NCBI GenBank assembly: GCA_944739405.2
Contig: OX123182.2
Span: forward strand, 45,447,598 to 45,511,597
Direction of reading: 5' to 3'
Source of the DNA: Euclidia mi
Taxonomy: Eukaryota; Arthropoda; Insecta; Lepidoptera; Erebidae
DNA length: 64,000 nt
The notes under the pieces are model-generated. The model had not been told where the DNA came from. It saw only the letters and a list, made by a program, of their open reading frames with translations, and did no database searches. Position 1 is the stretch's first letter, and each line of letters starts with the position of its first letter. The position numbers and the translations under genes were made by a program. This document shows, one piece after another, positions 45,947 through 56,368 of this stretch.

Positions 45947-47351
45947 GCTCTCGCTGCCTGGCAGGCACATCAGGCGACCCCTTTGGTGGAGACAGGGTGT
46001 CACCAGGCTGCCTACGCTTTGGGCAGCTCAAGCGGATATGGCCTCTTTCTCCGCAGTTGTAGCACCGAGGTGACGACACAACTTCCCTGATGCGGTGACC
46101 TCGGTCGTCGCGTCGCACTGCTTCCACCTCCAGAGCGTGGGCTAAGGCGTCCTTGAGGTCCTTGAAGTGCCCAAGCCTCACTGCTGCTCTTACCTCCAGG
46201 TCCCGGATCCCATCCGTAAACGCCTGTACGAGGTTCCCATCAATAAGCGCAGGAGACGACTGGTATGCCTTCCTGACCAGCTTTTCCACCTCTAGAGCCC
46301 ACTGCTGCAGAGTTTCTCCGTTGCGTTGTGTCCTGTCCTTCAGCTGAGCACGATACACATGTTCGAGGTGCGCGTCTCCGTACCTCGCCTCCAGCGCCTC
46401 AAGAAGCTTCTCGTAGGTGACGTCTTGTCCGAGCGCCTCCAACACTGTCAAGGCCCGGTCGCGAAGGCCCAAGGTTAGGGCGGTTAAGGCCTGTTCTTTG
46501 GTCCACCCATTCGATCGCATCACAGCCTCAAACTGGATCTTGTATGCAGACCATGATGACGAGCCATCAAATGGTGGAACCTTAAACCCACGAGGTGAGG
46601 GCACTACAGTCGCAGATGTCACTTCGTTGGATCCGAGCCCACGCAATCTCCTCTCCACTTCAGCGACACAGGTCTCGTGATGGTCGTGTACACGCTTCTC
46701 AATGTCGCTGATACGGGCCTCGTGCTGGTGGAGTTCCTCCTTGACCGCCTTCAAGTCCTTCCCCACTGCGGCGCTGAGGTCCTTCATAAGCACCACCTGC
46801 TCTTCTAGGCGGTGCGCGTGCTCCTCCTTGTCGCGCTGGAGCTGTTCTTCTAGGCGGCGCGCGTGCTCCTCTTGACGGCGAGCCTGCTCCTCCTTGTCGC
46901 GCTGAAGCTGTTCCTCCAGGCGGCGCGCGTGCTCCTCTTGACGGCGAGCCTGCTCCTGTTTGTCGCGCTGAAGCTGTTCCTCCAGGCGGCGCGCGTGCTC
47001 CTCTTGACGGCGAGCCTGCTCCTGTTGACGGCGGTCCTGCTCCTCCTTGTCGCGCTGTCGCTGTTCTTCCATGCGGCGCGCGTGCTCCTCTTGACGGCGG
47101 GCCTGCTCCTCCTTGTCGCGCTGTAGCTGTTCCTCCATGCGGCGCGCGTGCTCCTGCATGAACGCCATCAGAGCCGCGATGTCGGGCGCCGCCATGGAGT
47201 GTGCGCTTGCAGGCTCCACTGCAGCCGCGGAGTCGCCTGATCCACCAGACGATGGAGAAGGAACGTCTCCGAAGCGTCTCTGGTCCAGGTCTTGCTGGCG
47301 CTGGTTCCTGGTACGCACTCCGTCAGTTTCTTCCTTCGGCATAACCGGCAT
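45933..47351 (-). CDS. Gypsy gag with tandem coiled-coil repeats
   Basis: 472 residues from the ATG at 47349-47351, 28 nt after the 5' LTR. Residues about 65-190 are tandem 22-residue units such as RRQEEHARRLEEQLQRDKEE (DNA 46795-47160, a 66-bp minisatellite), predicted to form a long charged coiled coil. Next comes a retrotransposon gag capsid region (KVPPFDGSSSWSAYKIQFEA, ALTLGLRDRALTVLEAL), then one CCHC knuckle CYNCGERGHIRLSC near 430. The protein forms the particle and binds RNA. The repeat array is unusual for Gypsy gag. Confidence 0.93.
   Translation of the reverse strand: MPVMPKEETDGVRTRNQRQQDLDQRRFGDVPSPSSGGSGDSAAAVEPASAHSMAAPDIAALMAFMQEHARRMEEQLQRDKEEQARRQEEHARRMEEQRQRDKEEQDRRQQEQARRQEEHARRLEEQLQRDKQEQARRQEEHARRLEEQLQRDKEEQARRQEEHARRLEEQLQRDKEEHAHRLEEQVVLMKDLSAAVGKDLKAVKEELHQHEARISDIEKRVHDHHETCVAEVERRLRGLGSNEVTSATVVPSPRGFKVPPFDGSSSWSAYKIQFEAVMRSNGWTKEQALTALTLGLRDRALTVLEALGQDVTYEKLLEALEARYGDAHLEHVYRAQLKDRTQRNGETLQQWALEVEKLVRKAYQSSPALIDGNLVQAFTDGIRDLEVRAAVRLGHFKDLKDALAHALEVEAVRRDDRGHRIREVVSSPRCYNCGERGHIRLSCPKRRQPGDTLSPPKGSPDVPARQREQGNE
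45939..45945 (-). promoter_or_regulatory. -1 frameshift slippery heptamer GGGAAAC at gag/pol
   Basis: On the minus strand the gag codons read G GGA AAC GAG TAG, a canonical X XXY YYZ site ending 3 nt before the gag stop (45933-45935). A -1 slip there enters the open pol frame. Frame arithmetic (gag start 47351, pol at 45912) gives exactly -1. Confidence 0.85.
46795..47160. repeat. In-gene minisatellite of 66-bp units
   Basis: Repeats of CGGCGCGCGTGCTCCTCTTG and TTGTCGCGCTGAAGCTGTTC with small differences, all keeping the gag frame open. Unit count probably varies between copies. Confidence 0.88.
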
Positions 47352-47359
47352 AATTTATC

Positions 47360-47379
47360 CCTTTCTTCTGACACCAATT
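47360..47379 (-). other. Gypsy primer binding site
   Basis: Just inside the 5' LTR the minus strand reads AATTGGTGTCAGAAG. TGGTGTCAGAAG is complementary to CTTCTGACACCA, which looks like the 3' end of a tRNA-Leu; the tRNA identity comes from general knowledge and is not certain. Confidence 0.65.
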
Positions 47380-47845
47380 TGTTACGAGCTGGGGTTCGTG
47401 ATAAATTATAAACACTATGCCACTTAAACTGAACTTTATTTACTACACAAACACTAAGTATAACACTAGATACACACACTTAATTTTCACTTCACTAGTA
47501 AAACACACTATTCACACCACTAGAACAACACTAATAAAACACCACTAAACACTTCCGAATTACTTCCTTCGCTTGATGTTGATCGCTTTCCGTATTCAAT
47601 TGTTACTGTCCTGTCTCGCGCGCTCTCGCTCTATTTATACTGGCCGGATAACATCACTAGGCTTTTCGAGACGACTCACGATATTTCTGGAAACGTGTAA
47701 GGTGTTTCTAGAATTGCGTAAATGTTCTATTTACACCTACGCCATCTATTAGAGGATAGATGAAACAGCCTAAAACAACCGATACATCTAATCTCATGTA
47801 GTTCTCCAATTCACTGATAGATGGCGTTATTTTCAATTCGTAACA
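47380..47845 (-). repeat. Gypsy 5' LTR with TATA box
   Basis: 466 bp, same sequence as 41881-42346. On the minus strand TATAAATA (47632-47639) precedes a CGAGAGCGCGCGAGACAGG stretch, a plausible core promoter. Confidence 0.93.
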
Positions 47846-47849
47846 CTAT

Positions 47850-48076
47850 TATTATATAATAGTACATATCGTCATAATGACAAAATTTTATTCTTTGACA
47901 CTAATACTTTTATTAAAAGTAATTTTATTTTAACAAAAGATACTATGTATCTTTCTCACTCTTTTAAACGACAACTTGCTAAATTATTAGCATTTAATTT
48001 ATACAGTGACCCAAGTACTGTTAGAGTACATGACAATTCCATTATTGACATTCATAATAATAATAATTTAAATTAA
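47850..48076 (+). pseudogene. LINE ORF1, 3' part
   Basis: Continues the frame of 40623-41880 across one CTAT, with THR/Phe/Lys-rich text (FFDTNTFIKSNF, SHSFKRQLAKLLAFNLY) to TAA at 48074-48076. The clean continuation shows ORF1 was intact when the Gypsy element arrived. Confidence 0.78.
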
Positions 48077-50994
48077 ATTCTGAGACAATAGAGAACACCT
48101 CTAGCTATAATAAGATTACTCGTAACTCATTGACTAATACACTTAAACATAATAATAACAAAAATTTGATTAAATTAGTACATCAGAATATTAGAAGTAT
48201 GATTAATAAAGATTTAGAAATGGAATTGTTTATGAACTGTAATGCTGTTGATATATTTTGCATCACTGAACATTGGCTAAAAAGCAACCAGTTCATGTTC
48301 AATTTCAGTAATCATATAGTAGGAAGCTCGTTTAGCCGGCAGCAAGCAGTACATGGTGGCTCGATGATTTTACTTAATAAGCAACTTAAATTTAAGGAGC
48401 GTCATGATATTGTAAGTCTGTCTGTTGAGCGAACTATTGAGGTAGCCTGTGTGGAACTGAGGAGATTTATTGTAATAAGTGTATACAGGCCTCCTTCAGC
48501 ATTGTATGATAGCTTCGAGCGTATTATGGATGAGATATTAAACAAAGTTGCAAAAATAAATAAAAATGTTGTTGTGTGTGGTGACTTTAATGTAAATTTA
48601 TTGGAGGATAGTAGTCTTAGTACAAAATTGAAAGCGCTGTTTCTATCATATAATCTGAAGAACTTATTCTTAGAGCCCACAAGAAATACTTCCTCTACAT
48701 CTAGTTGCCTAGATAATATATTTACAGATATCATAGTAAGAGACAAGCAAATTATTAGACAGTTAGACTCAGACCATTGTGGACAGCAGATCTCCTTTAA
48801 TGATAACAGTAAGAATGTTTCTAGGCAAAATATAGTTGTAATACCTAAAACTGCAACTCGTTTTGCTAGGTTTCAAAGTAAACTAATGACTAGCTGGTCA
48901 CGGTTAGATGATGAAGGTGACCCTAATTTGTTATATAATAGCTTTTTCAAAGCGTTTTGTACAGACTTTAATTCGGTTTTCAAACCTAGAACGATTACAG
49001 TTGGAGGTAATGCAACCTTCTGTGAATGGGCAACAACTGGGCTTCACAAAAGTAGAAAGAGATTGTATGAGCTATATGACGAGAGAAACTTTAATTTAAG
49101 TGAACAATTTTAGGATTATGTTAGAAACTATGCTAGGATATTTCGGAAACTTTGCAAGAAAGCTAAGTCTCTTTACCTGAGTTCAAGGATTAGGAGTAGT
49201 GACGATAAAATGAAAATGACTTGGAATATAATAAACAGCGAGACTGGGAAAGTTAAAAGTAAAAGTTCAAAATTTAGTTTGAACATTGATAATGACACTA
49301 TCACATCAGACTCAAAAGTTGCATCGGCGTTTGAAAGTTTTTTTACTGATATCCCCGTTATTACTACTAGATCTTTGGACTCATCAACAAATGCAACGGA
49401 ATCTCTTTTAAAAGAAAACATGAGTACAACCTATAGTAATTTCTCATTTCAGTATATAAATTCAAATGATGTTATAAAAGCTTTTAATAATATAAATTTA
49501 AAGAAGACTGCAGACTTGTGGGGAAATTCCGTTACTATTACCAAGTCCATTATTGCTTTAGCTGCTAACAGATTAGCTTTAATATTTAATAAGTGTATTG
49601 ACTGTGGTGTATTTCCTGATCTTATTAAAGATAGCAAGGTAATACCTTTGTACAAAGCAGGTAGCACATCAGACCCCACCAACTATAGGCCAATTTCTGT
49701 GCTGCCCACATTTAGCAAAATTTTCGAGAAATTGATACTAGACCAACTGCAAAGTTATTTTAATAACAACGAGCTTCTACACTCTAAACAATTTGGTTTT
49801 ACAAAGGGGCGCTCCACGACCGATGCCGGTGTTGAGCTTGTAAAATATATCTTTGATGCCTGGGAGGATTCACATGATGCTTTAGGTGTCTTCTGTGATT
49901 TGTCCAAGGCCTTTGATTGTGTAGAACATGATACATTGATCAGGAAATTACATCACTATGGTTTAAGTAGTTCTGCTCTGCATCTTCTTACTTCATATTT
50001 GAGTAATAGGATTCAGAGAGTTGATGTCAACGGGATGCGTTCGCATGGGTCTGTAGTCAAAATGGGCGTCCCACAGGGTTCAATCCTCGGTCCTTTTTTA
50101 TTTTTAGTTTATATTAATGACTTACCACACCTCGTCAATGACAAGCACGGGATAGTACTGTTTGCTGATGATACCTCACTTTTATTTAAATTAAAACGAC
50201 AGCAAATTGATATGGACGATGTAAACATTGCTATCTCAAAGGTGGTTCGCTGGTTTGAGGTTAACAACCTGCTTTTAAATAGACTTAAAACTAAATGTAT
50301 TCGATTTTTGATGCCTAACGTCAAACAAGTGAACACCTCAGTAAAGGTTAAGGATGATGTGTTGGATCTTGTGGATAACACCAAATTTTTAGGCATTACA
50401 CTAGATTCTAAGCTGCAATGGGGACCACATATTAGTAAATTGTCGAATAGACTCAGCTCTGCAGCATACGCAGTCAGGAAAATTCGCCAGTTAACTGACA
50501 TTGACACTGCCAGGCTTGTATATCATAGCTATTTTCATAGTATAATGTCATACGGTATTCTCCTGTGGGGAAATGCTGCCGACATTCAGACCATCTTTGT
50601 TCTGCAGAAAAGAGCTATTCGGGCAATTTATAATTTGGATTATGGGGCTTCGTTAAGGAATAAATTCAAGGAAATAAACATTTTAACAGTTGCAAGCCAG
50701 TACATTTATTCCAACCTAATATATTTATTCCAAAACAAGGCCTCATACTCAAAGAAAAGTGATATCCACAATTTGAATACTAGAAATAAGAGTAAGCTAG
50801 TAGTGCCGGCTACCCGACTAGAGAAAATAAAGAAATCTTTTCAAGGCCAATGTGTGCGCTTTTACAATAAAGTGCCAAGCAATATTCAAAATTTAAGTTA
50901 TAATAAATTCAAAAAGATTATAAAACGTAAACTTTGCCAAAAAGGGTACTATTCAGTGCTAGATTATATTGAAGATAAAAATGCTTGGGATTAA
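48077..50994 (+). pseudogene. LINE ORF2: endonuclease and reverse transcriptase
   Basis: The frame is open from before the ORF1 stop; the first ATG is near 48199. Endonuclease: LVHQNIRSM, FCITEHWLKS, VISVYRPPSA, VVCGDFNVNLL, LDSDHCG (residues that bind Mg and cut DNA are present). RT: NYRPISVLPTFSKIFEKLI, motif A DLSKAFDCVEHDTL, motif B GVPQGSILGPFLFLVYINDL, motif C LFADDTSLLF (50158-50187). Thumb and C-terminus follow to TAA at 50992-50994. A single in-frame TAG at 49111-49113 separates the two domains; otherwise the frame is intact. It copies the LINE RNA at a nicked target. Confidence 0.88.
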
Positions 50995-51415
50995 TTTGCT
51001 CGGTCCCACAGGCTACTTATGTTTGATTAGTGTTAAGTTTCATGTGAGTGTGAGTTATTGTGTCTATATTATGCTAGTTAGTACTTTTATATTATTATTA
51101 AAAAAGCCTTATTAATTGACAACAACATTATAGACACACCAGCTCATATACCTATGAAAAATTCAATGTAGTTACTAAGCTTTTAAATTGTATAGAATCA
51201 AGACGTAGAAAAGAGTGGCCCGGAGTTTCTTGCCTGATTCTTCTCACGAGGCTCTACTTTCTGAACAGGCATTTTTTTCAATGCTCAACTATGTTAATAT
51301 GCATTTAAAGTTACTTTTTTATTATTTTTTATTTGTATGACTTTCTGACGTGTCCAAAAAATTTAAACATTTTTATGGAAATAAACATATTTGAGTTTGA
51401 GAGTTTGAGTTTGAA
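50995..51415 (+). other. LINE 3' UTR with (GAGTTT)n end
   Basis: Contains AAAAGAGTGGCCCGGAG and TTCTTCTCACGAGG, related to 29623-29670, and ends in GAGTTTGAGAGTTTGAGTTT instead of poly(A), as in CR1-like LINEs. Confidence 0.8.
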
Positions 51416-51984
51416 CGGAGAGTTAGAATCCGCTGTAATATGTTACAGGTATGCACGTTTTGGCATTTCAGTTCCTTTGAGCGTCCGTCACGCTATAAAG
51501 TTTAAACAGTAGCTTAAAGCAAATGCTTATCTACATAATATTTTGTATGTAAACTGTATGCCATCGGTATGAATAAAGCGTTGAATAGAAATTCCGGACG
51601 TGAAATTATCATAGTTACGACGGTTCTTATTTTATTCATACAAAATATTGTCTCATGGGTGTGATAAAAGTTGTCTAGGCGTTCATAGGAGGCTGGGACG
51701 CAGTAATTTCATTACGGGATTAACTTTGTTAGAGATACCGTTCCTTTTTGTGGATCATTTCGATACACAAAGTACCTCAAATAAAATAATAAAATTTGCA
51801 GCGGGTCAATTACTACATTAAGAGACAAATATAGGTATACATACTTATTGGATTGGCTTTAAATACTAAGAACATAGTTTTTGGCACTAATAAAACATTT
51901 AGAAACTATTAAAATAGGTGCTCTATTGCTTTTATATCTATTTACTATATTGCTAATCTTCAAGCTTAAGCTTAAGCTTTCTTA
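51416..51984. other. No supported gene
   Basis: Anonymous sequence. AAGCTTAAGCTTAAGCTT-type repeats lie at about 51963-51979. Confidence 0.4.
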
Positions 51985-52188
51985 TCTTAATATATAAAAT
52001 CCTTGCGTTACTGACTGACTGACAGACACGCTACAGCCGAAACTATTGGGCGCAGGAAGCTGAAATTTGGCATGTGTTCCTTGGGGACAGTAGGGGTTCA
52101 CTAAGACGGGATTTCCCGAAATTCCCACGGGATCGACCAAAACGGGTAAATTTAAAAAAATTCAGGCGTAGCTGCTGGCGTCCTCTAG
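51985..52188 (+). mobile_element. Helitron-like short element, best-preserved copy
   Basis: TCTTAATATATAAAATCC after A, and GCTGGCGTCCTCTAG before T; 204 bp. It serves as the reference for copies at 727, 4273, 4454 and 39275. Confidence 0.75.
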
Positions 52189-52569
52189 TTCCCTATATTT
52201 AAATAGAAAATAAAAATATTATTCATAAACTAATTAAATTTTCCTATAGCCAATGAAACTACCAAATACACGCCAAAATAAGTAATGAAATATTCATCAA
52301 TATCCTTTCTGTTAATTATGAGTAAATTATGTAACCCACATAGACAGGTACTAGCGAGTTAGCAGAAGCCAAACATACTAAGTAGGGTGGGTGTTACATA
52401 GCGGCCCTTTTACGGCTATAAGCTTAGTGATCAGCAAAGCCTTATTCCACAGGCGATGCGATGTTCATAACATACATACATTGTGGCAACAGTGGCGCAG
52501 ATGGTGTGCACAGCGAAATGGACATCGAAACGCTAGTCTGCGCTGCAAATCGTGTCGCCCGACGCTAAA
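52189..52569. other. No supported gene
   Basis: Anonymous; a 60-codon frame at 52391 is unsupported. Confidence 0.4.
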
Positions 52570-53520
52570 TTGAGTCCGCGCACCTAATAAAAAGCTTTTA
52601 ATATTAATGTGCTATGTCGACGACGGTCCCGCTGAAGTTATCAGCTGGGGACCGAAGTGGCGTAATCACCTTCTCTGGTTCAATGTCCTAGTGATTACAT
52701 AGTTTGCTTGCCGTTAAAAAAACCCCACAAAGACACAAGTCTGCGTTTTCACCGCAAAAAAACTGCCGATGGTCGTATGTCCTCGTTTTGAGAGCACCCC
52801 CTTGACTGCCTCCTCCAGTATTGGAATACTTGGTGTCGATATATCGAGCGAAGTCCAGTTCCGCGGTCACTTAGAGGGTAAGGCTAAGTTAGCCTCAAAG
52901 AAGCTTGGCGTGCTAAATAGATCGAGACGGTATTTCACTCCGGCCCACCGCTTGCTCCTTTATAAGGCGCAGGTCCGGCCGCATATGGAATACTGTTCTC
53001 ATCTTTGGGCAGGGGCACCCCAGTACCAGCTTCTCACTCTAGACCGCATCCAACGGAGAGCCGCTCGAATTGTCGACTGCCAAGATATTTGCAATCGATT
53101 AGACCCCTTGGCGCTGCGTAGAGATGTAGCCTCGCTGTGCATCTTTTATCGATTCTACTATGGGGAATGCTCCGAGGAATTGTTCGGATTAATCCCTGCC
53201 GCCTCTTTCCGCCATCGTTCTACGCGACAGCATTTCCATCCCCATCATTTAGATGGTTGGCAATCCACAACGGTGCGTTTCTCTAGAAACTTTCTGCCTC
53301 GCACCTCTAAACTGTGGAATGATCTGTCACCTGCGGTTTTTCCGAACCAATACGACCTTCAAACCTTCAAAAAAAGAGCGTATTCCTTTTTAAAAGGCCG
53401 GCAACGCACTTGTGACTCCTCTGGTGTTGCGGGTGTCCATGGGCGGCGGTAATCGCTTAACATCAGGCGATCCATCTGCTCGTTTGCCCTCTATTCCATA
53501 AAAAAAAAAAAAAAAAAATG
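52570..53520 (+). pseudogene. 5'-truncated LINE with poly(A): RT C-terminal part
   Basis: Degraded text with MLCYVDDGPAEV-like residues (about 52605) and KTQVCVFTAKK (about 52735) leads into a clean frame to 53452: ILGVDISSEVQFRGHLEGKA, SRRYFTPAHRLLLYKAQVRP, HMEYCSHLWAGAPQYQLL, RTSKLWNDLSPAVFPNQYDL and YSFLKGRQR. This is the region after the RT palm in CR1/Jockey-superclade LINEs of Lepidoptera. The short 3' UTR ends in about 19 A at 53500-53518. No endonuclease or palm core remains. Confidence 0.82.
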
Positions 53521-54705
53521 GCAAAATGGCAAACTTAACTTTCGAAATACTGTTTAAATTCTTAGATTCGTGACGGTGTGATTATTTTTCAACGCTTTTG
53601 GGAATTACACAGTATAGTAACAAGAATATTGAAATAAGCTTCCAAAAAAATCCTTCTAAGATATAAATATAAACGTGCTTACGTTATAGTCCTAGCGTAA
53701 TCCTGATTGTATTCAAGATTTTTGCCTTGATGACCGTGGCCTGCTGTCTAGTCTGATCAGACATGCTTAAATATTTAGCTTGAATGCGGTTACGTAGAAT
53801 TTTGTATTTTATTAATAACTGTAGTAAATTTTGCGGCTGTAGTTTTTGTTCTCTACAAAATGCATAAAGTGGATACATAAAATATGTAAAGCTACCATAA
53901 CTCATACGAGGGTTACTCTTGCTGAATCAGCAATCAGGTAGAACGATTTGATCGTGAAACTATCAGCAGTAAAACATTGCTGCTGCGTTTCGTTCGGTGT
54001 ATAAAGGCATTGGCCCGTTACTTGAGACTGCCATTTAGGGCGCTTTAAATAGAAAAAGTTCTAGACGTTCTGACATATTATACGAGTACATCAAAATATT
54101 GTTGCTTTGGGCACCTTGCTATTTTGTTGCTTACCTATTTGGAGTTATAATAAGCTTACGGCCGTTTGAATTAAGTATTTACTTACATGTAAAAAATCAC
54201 GAAATATTATTTAGTGTACTTAAGATCAAAAAAATCTACACTAAATTGACAGATAAGGATAGTTAGCCGTATTTCAAAAACACAAATTGATTGAAAAACT
54301 GTCGCCAGATTAAAAAAACTGCACGCCCAACTCCGGAGCCGAATCAAACAAGAATAATTCAGAGGAAAGCTTAAAAAAACTGTTTTGTCTAGTGTTACAA
54401 AATAGAACAGTATTTAATTGTGTCTTAAAGTAAAATAAATGTCAGTTTGTTAAAAATCAATACCTAACCAAAATCCTTACACGTGAAATAAGTACAACAC
54501 GTGCATGACTTTCCAAGAACGTCTATTACGTTGTTTGTTTAAAAGTATTTATTGCTAATCATGACATTGTGTGAATTTGTGCCTCATTATAGGTGAATGA
54601 TTTGATTCAATTACTTTTACGTGGGTTTCAGGTTGTACAGTAGATTAAATAAAGGTAGTACTAGAAAATGTGCAGTCTTGTACATTTCTATCTATATAAC
54701 TGTAA
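53521..54705. other. No supported gene
   Basis: About 1.2 kb AT-rich, nothing recognised. Confidence 0.45.
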
Positions 54706-54960
54706 GGCAGCGATAGCTTAGTGAATACACTAACAAACTGCTGTGCAGTAGGTAGGTAGCAGGTTAAAACCCTCAGCGTGCACCACTTGATGTGTGTATT
54801 AAAATATTAATTGTCGCTTGCCCACACTTCAGTGAGAACATAAAGCCGTCTGTCCCGGTTGTCGAATATCGCTATACCTTTGGGTTACGGCAGACGCTCG
54901 CTCTGAGGAAAATAATATTCTGACAAAGGACGATGGGCGGAATCGTCCCCACCCATCAAC
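54706..54960 (+). mobile_element. SINE-2 copy
   Basis: Head GGCAGCGATAGCTTAGTG with a B-box-like AGGTTAAAACCC, then TTGTCGCTTGCCC, GCCGTCTGTCCCGGTTGTC and GAATATCGCTATACCTTTGG. Same order as 55438-55775, more diverged. Confidence 0.8.
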
Positions 54961-55255
54961 AAAAATGAAATGTAGCTCAATTGACACATCTTGGCAAGAT
55001 GATATTTTTTACTATGGGGACGTTGTCCAAAAGCATGGGGTTGTCATAGTAATTAACGGTTAAACAAATATTCGTATAAGTACATATTTTTGACGATTAT
55101 TTGTAAAACACCTACTCATATATGTATTCATTAGGGCACAGTGAACATAGACCAGTAATATTAACACTCACTATTGTTATTTGCCTACTTTGAGCATTAT
55201 AAGAATGAATAATTAGAAGAAAATTAATTTAAATGATTCAATCATTTATATTATA

Positions 55256-55426
55256 CTAGACGGCGCCAGCGGCCTCGCTCGCATCAATTATTCATATAAA
55301 CCTTCCTCTTGAATAATAATACCTATTAAAAAAACCGCATTAAAATCCGTTGCGTAGTTTTTAAGATTTAAGCATACATAGGGACAGACAGACAGAAGAC
55401 AGACTTTGTTTTATACTATGTAGTGA
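55256..55426 (-). mobile_element. Short Helitron-like element, second family
   Basis: The minus strand starts TCACTACATAGTATAAAACA after A and ends GCTGGCGCCGTCTAG before T. The inside TATGTATGCTTAAATC and AAAACTACGCAACGGATTTT is a widespread arthropod repeat. 171 bp, no coding. Confidence 0.65.
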
Positions 55427-55437
55427 TTATTATATAA

Positions 55438-55775
55438 GGGCAGCGATAGCCTAGAGGAGATACCAACGGATTGCCATGCAGTGGGAATCGGGTTCGAATC
55501 CATTGGTACGCACCAGTGACTTTTCGAAGTTAAGTGCGTCTTTAATTGTTAGTTATCGCTTGTTTGACAGTCGTTACGTGAAGTCAGTACCCTCAAATAA
55601 ACTTATACTGGTCTTAACCATGGAATATCGCTATCCCTTTGGGTTGCAGAGGTCAGACGGCAGTTGCTCTGTGGAAAAGTTGATATTCTGTAATATCTGG
55701 TTAGACCTGTAAGCTGACCTCAGGCTCTAAAGCGTGTAAGTCTTGGATGCAACCGGGATAACGCTAGGGCGATGA
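55438..55775 (+). mobile_element. SINE-2 copy with complete tRNA-like head
   Basis: GGGCAGCGATAGCCTAGAGG (A-box region) and GGGTTCGAATCC (B box) form the tRNA-derived head. The body follows (AGTTATCGCTTG, GACAGTCGTTACG, CCATGGAATATCG), ending GGGATAACGCTAGGG and GATGATGATT. It is the most complete copy in the window. Confidence 0.85.
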
Positions 55776-55837
55776 TGATTCATTTATATTCGTTATTTTC
55801 CTATTATTCATTCATTATCATTTAAATGTTTAAAAAT

Positions 55838-56368
55838 ACCTAATGGAAGGAAAGAGGAACCCACCACGCACCCTCGAATTGACCACCCCAACCATTGCAA
55901 TAGAAAAAGGTTGACAATATCGAACTCCTCTAAAAGGATAAGGGATATAGGAATGGTATGGGTTCCAGGAAGATACCTGACTTGCAGTATCCCGCTGTAT
56001 GCGCCGACTATTCTTCGACACGTGTTTCGCCTCTGCACGAGGCATCCTCAGGAACGATGGGCAACGACTGAGCGCTTTCCAAACGTGGGCATGTAATTCC
56101 AAATGTATAACACATGCCCACGTTTGGAAAGCGCTCAGTCGTTGCCCATCGTTCCTGAGGATGCCTCGTGCAGAGGCGAAACACGTGTCGAAGAATAGTC
56201 GGCGCATACAGCGGGATACTGCAAGTCAGGTATCTTCCTGGAACCCATACCATTCCTATATCCCTTATCCTTTTAGAGGAGTTCGATATTGTCAACCTTT
56301 TTCTATTGCAATGGTTGGGGTGGTCAATTCGAGGGTGCGTGGTGGGTTCCTCTTTCCTTCCATTAGGT
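55838..56368. repeat. Perfect 257-bp inverted repeat (531-bp palindrome)
   Basis: Arms 55838-56094 and 56112-56368 match base for base as far as I can check by eye, with a 17-nt loop (AATTCCAAATGTATAAC). The outer end is ACCTAATGGAAGGAAAGAGG; the arms contain CGACACGTGTTTCGCCTCTG and GCATCCTCAGGAACGATGG. Any open frame in one arm has a mirror copy in the other, so none is evidence of a gene. A transcript would fold into a long dsRNA hairpin. An assembly or library artefact must also be considered. Confidence 0.93.

Larger units (their letters stand above)
41881..47845 (-). mobile_element. Gypsy-type LTR retrotransposon, apparently intact and young
   Basis: 5965 bp on the minus strand: 5' LTR (47380-47845), primer site, gag, pol, polypurine tract, 3' LTR (41881-42346). 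I read the two 466-bp LTRs as identical. Both ORFs are open and all catalytic motifs are present. The order protease-RT-RNase H-integrase is that of Gypsy/Ty3. No env-like frame follows pol, so it is not an errantivirus-type element. Confidence 0.95.
39780..51415 (+). mobile_element. CR1-type LINE, nearly intact, split by a Gypsy element
   Basis: The parts in order are a 5' region (start uncertain, about 39780), ORF1 (40623-41880 and 47850-48076), ORF2 (ending 50994) and a 3' UTR ending in (GAGTTT)n at about 51394-51415. Removing 41881-47849 and keeping one CTAT restores an uninterrupted ORF1 frame. The RT text NYRPISVLPTFSKIFEKLI and LFADDTSLLF fits the CR1/Jockey superclade, most likely CR1. 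Only one premature stop was seen in ORF2. Confidence 0.85.

Noticed and set aside
46863..47126. Leu-rich 87-codon frame resembling a membrane protein
   Set aside because: It is the antisense of the gag repeat array; the apparent hydrophobicity comes from reading Glu/Arg codons backwards.
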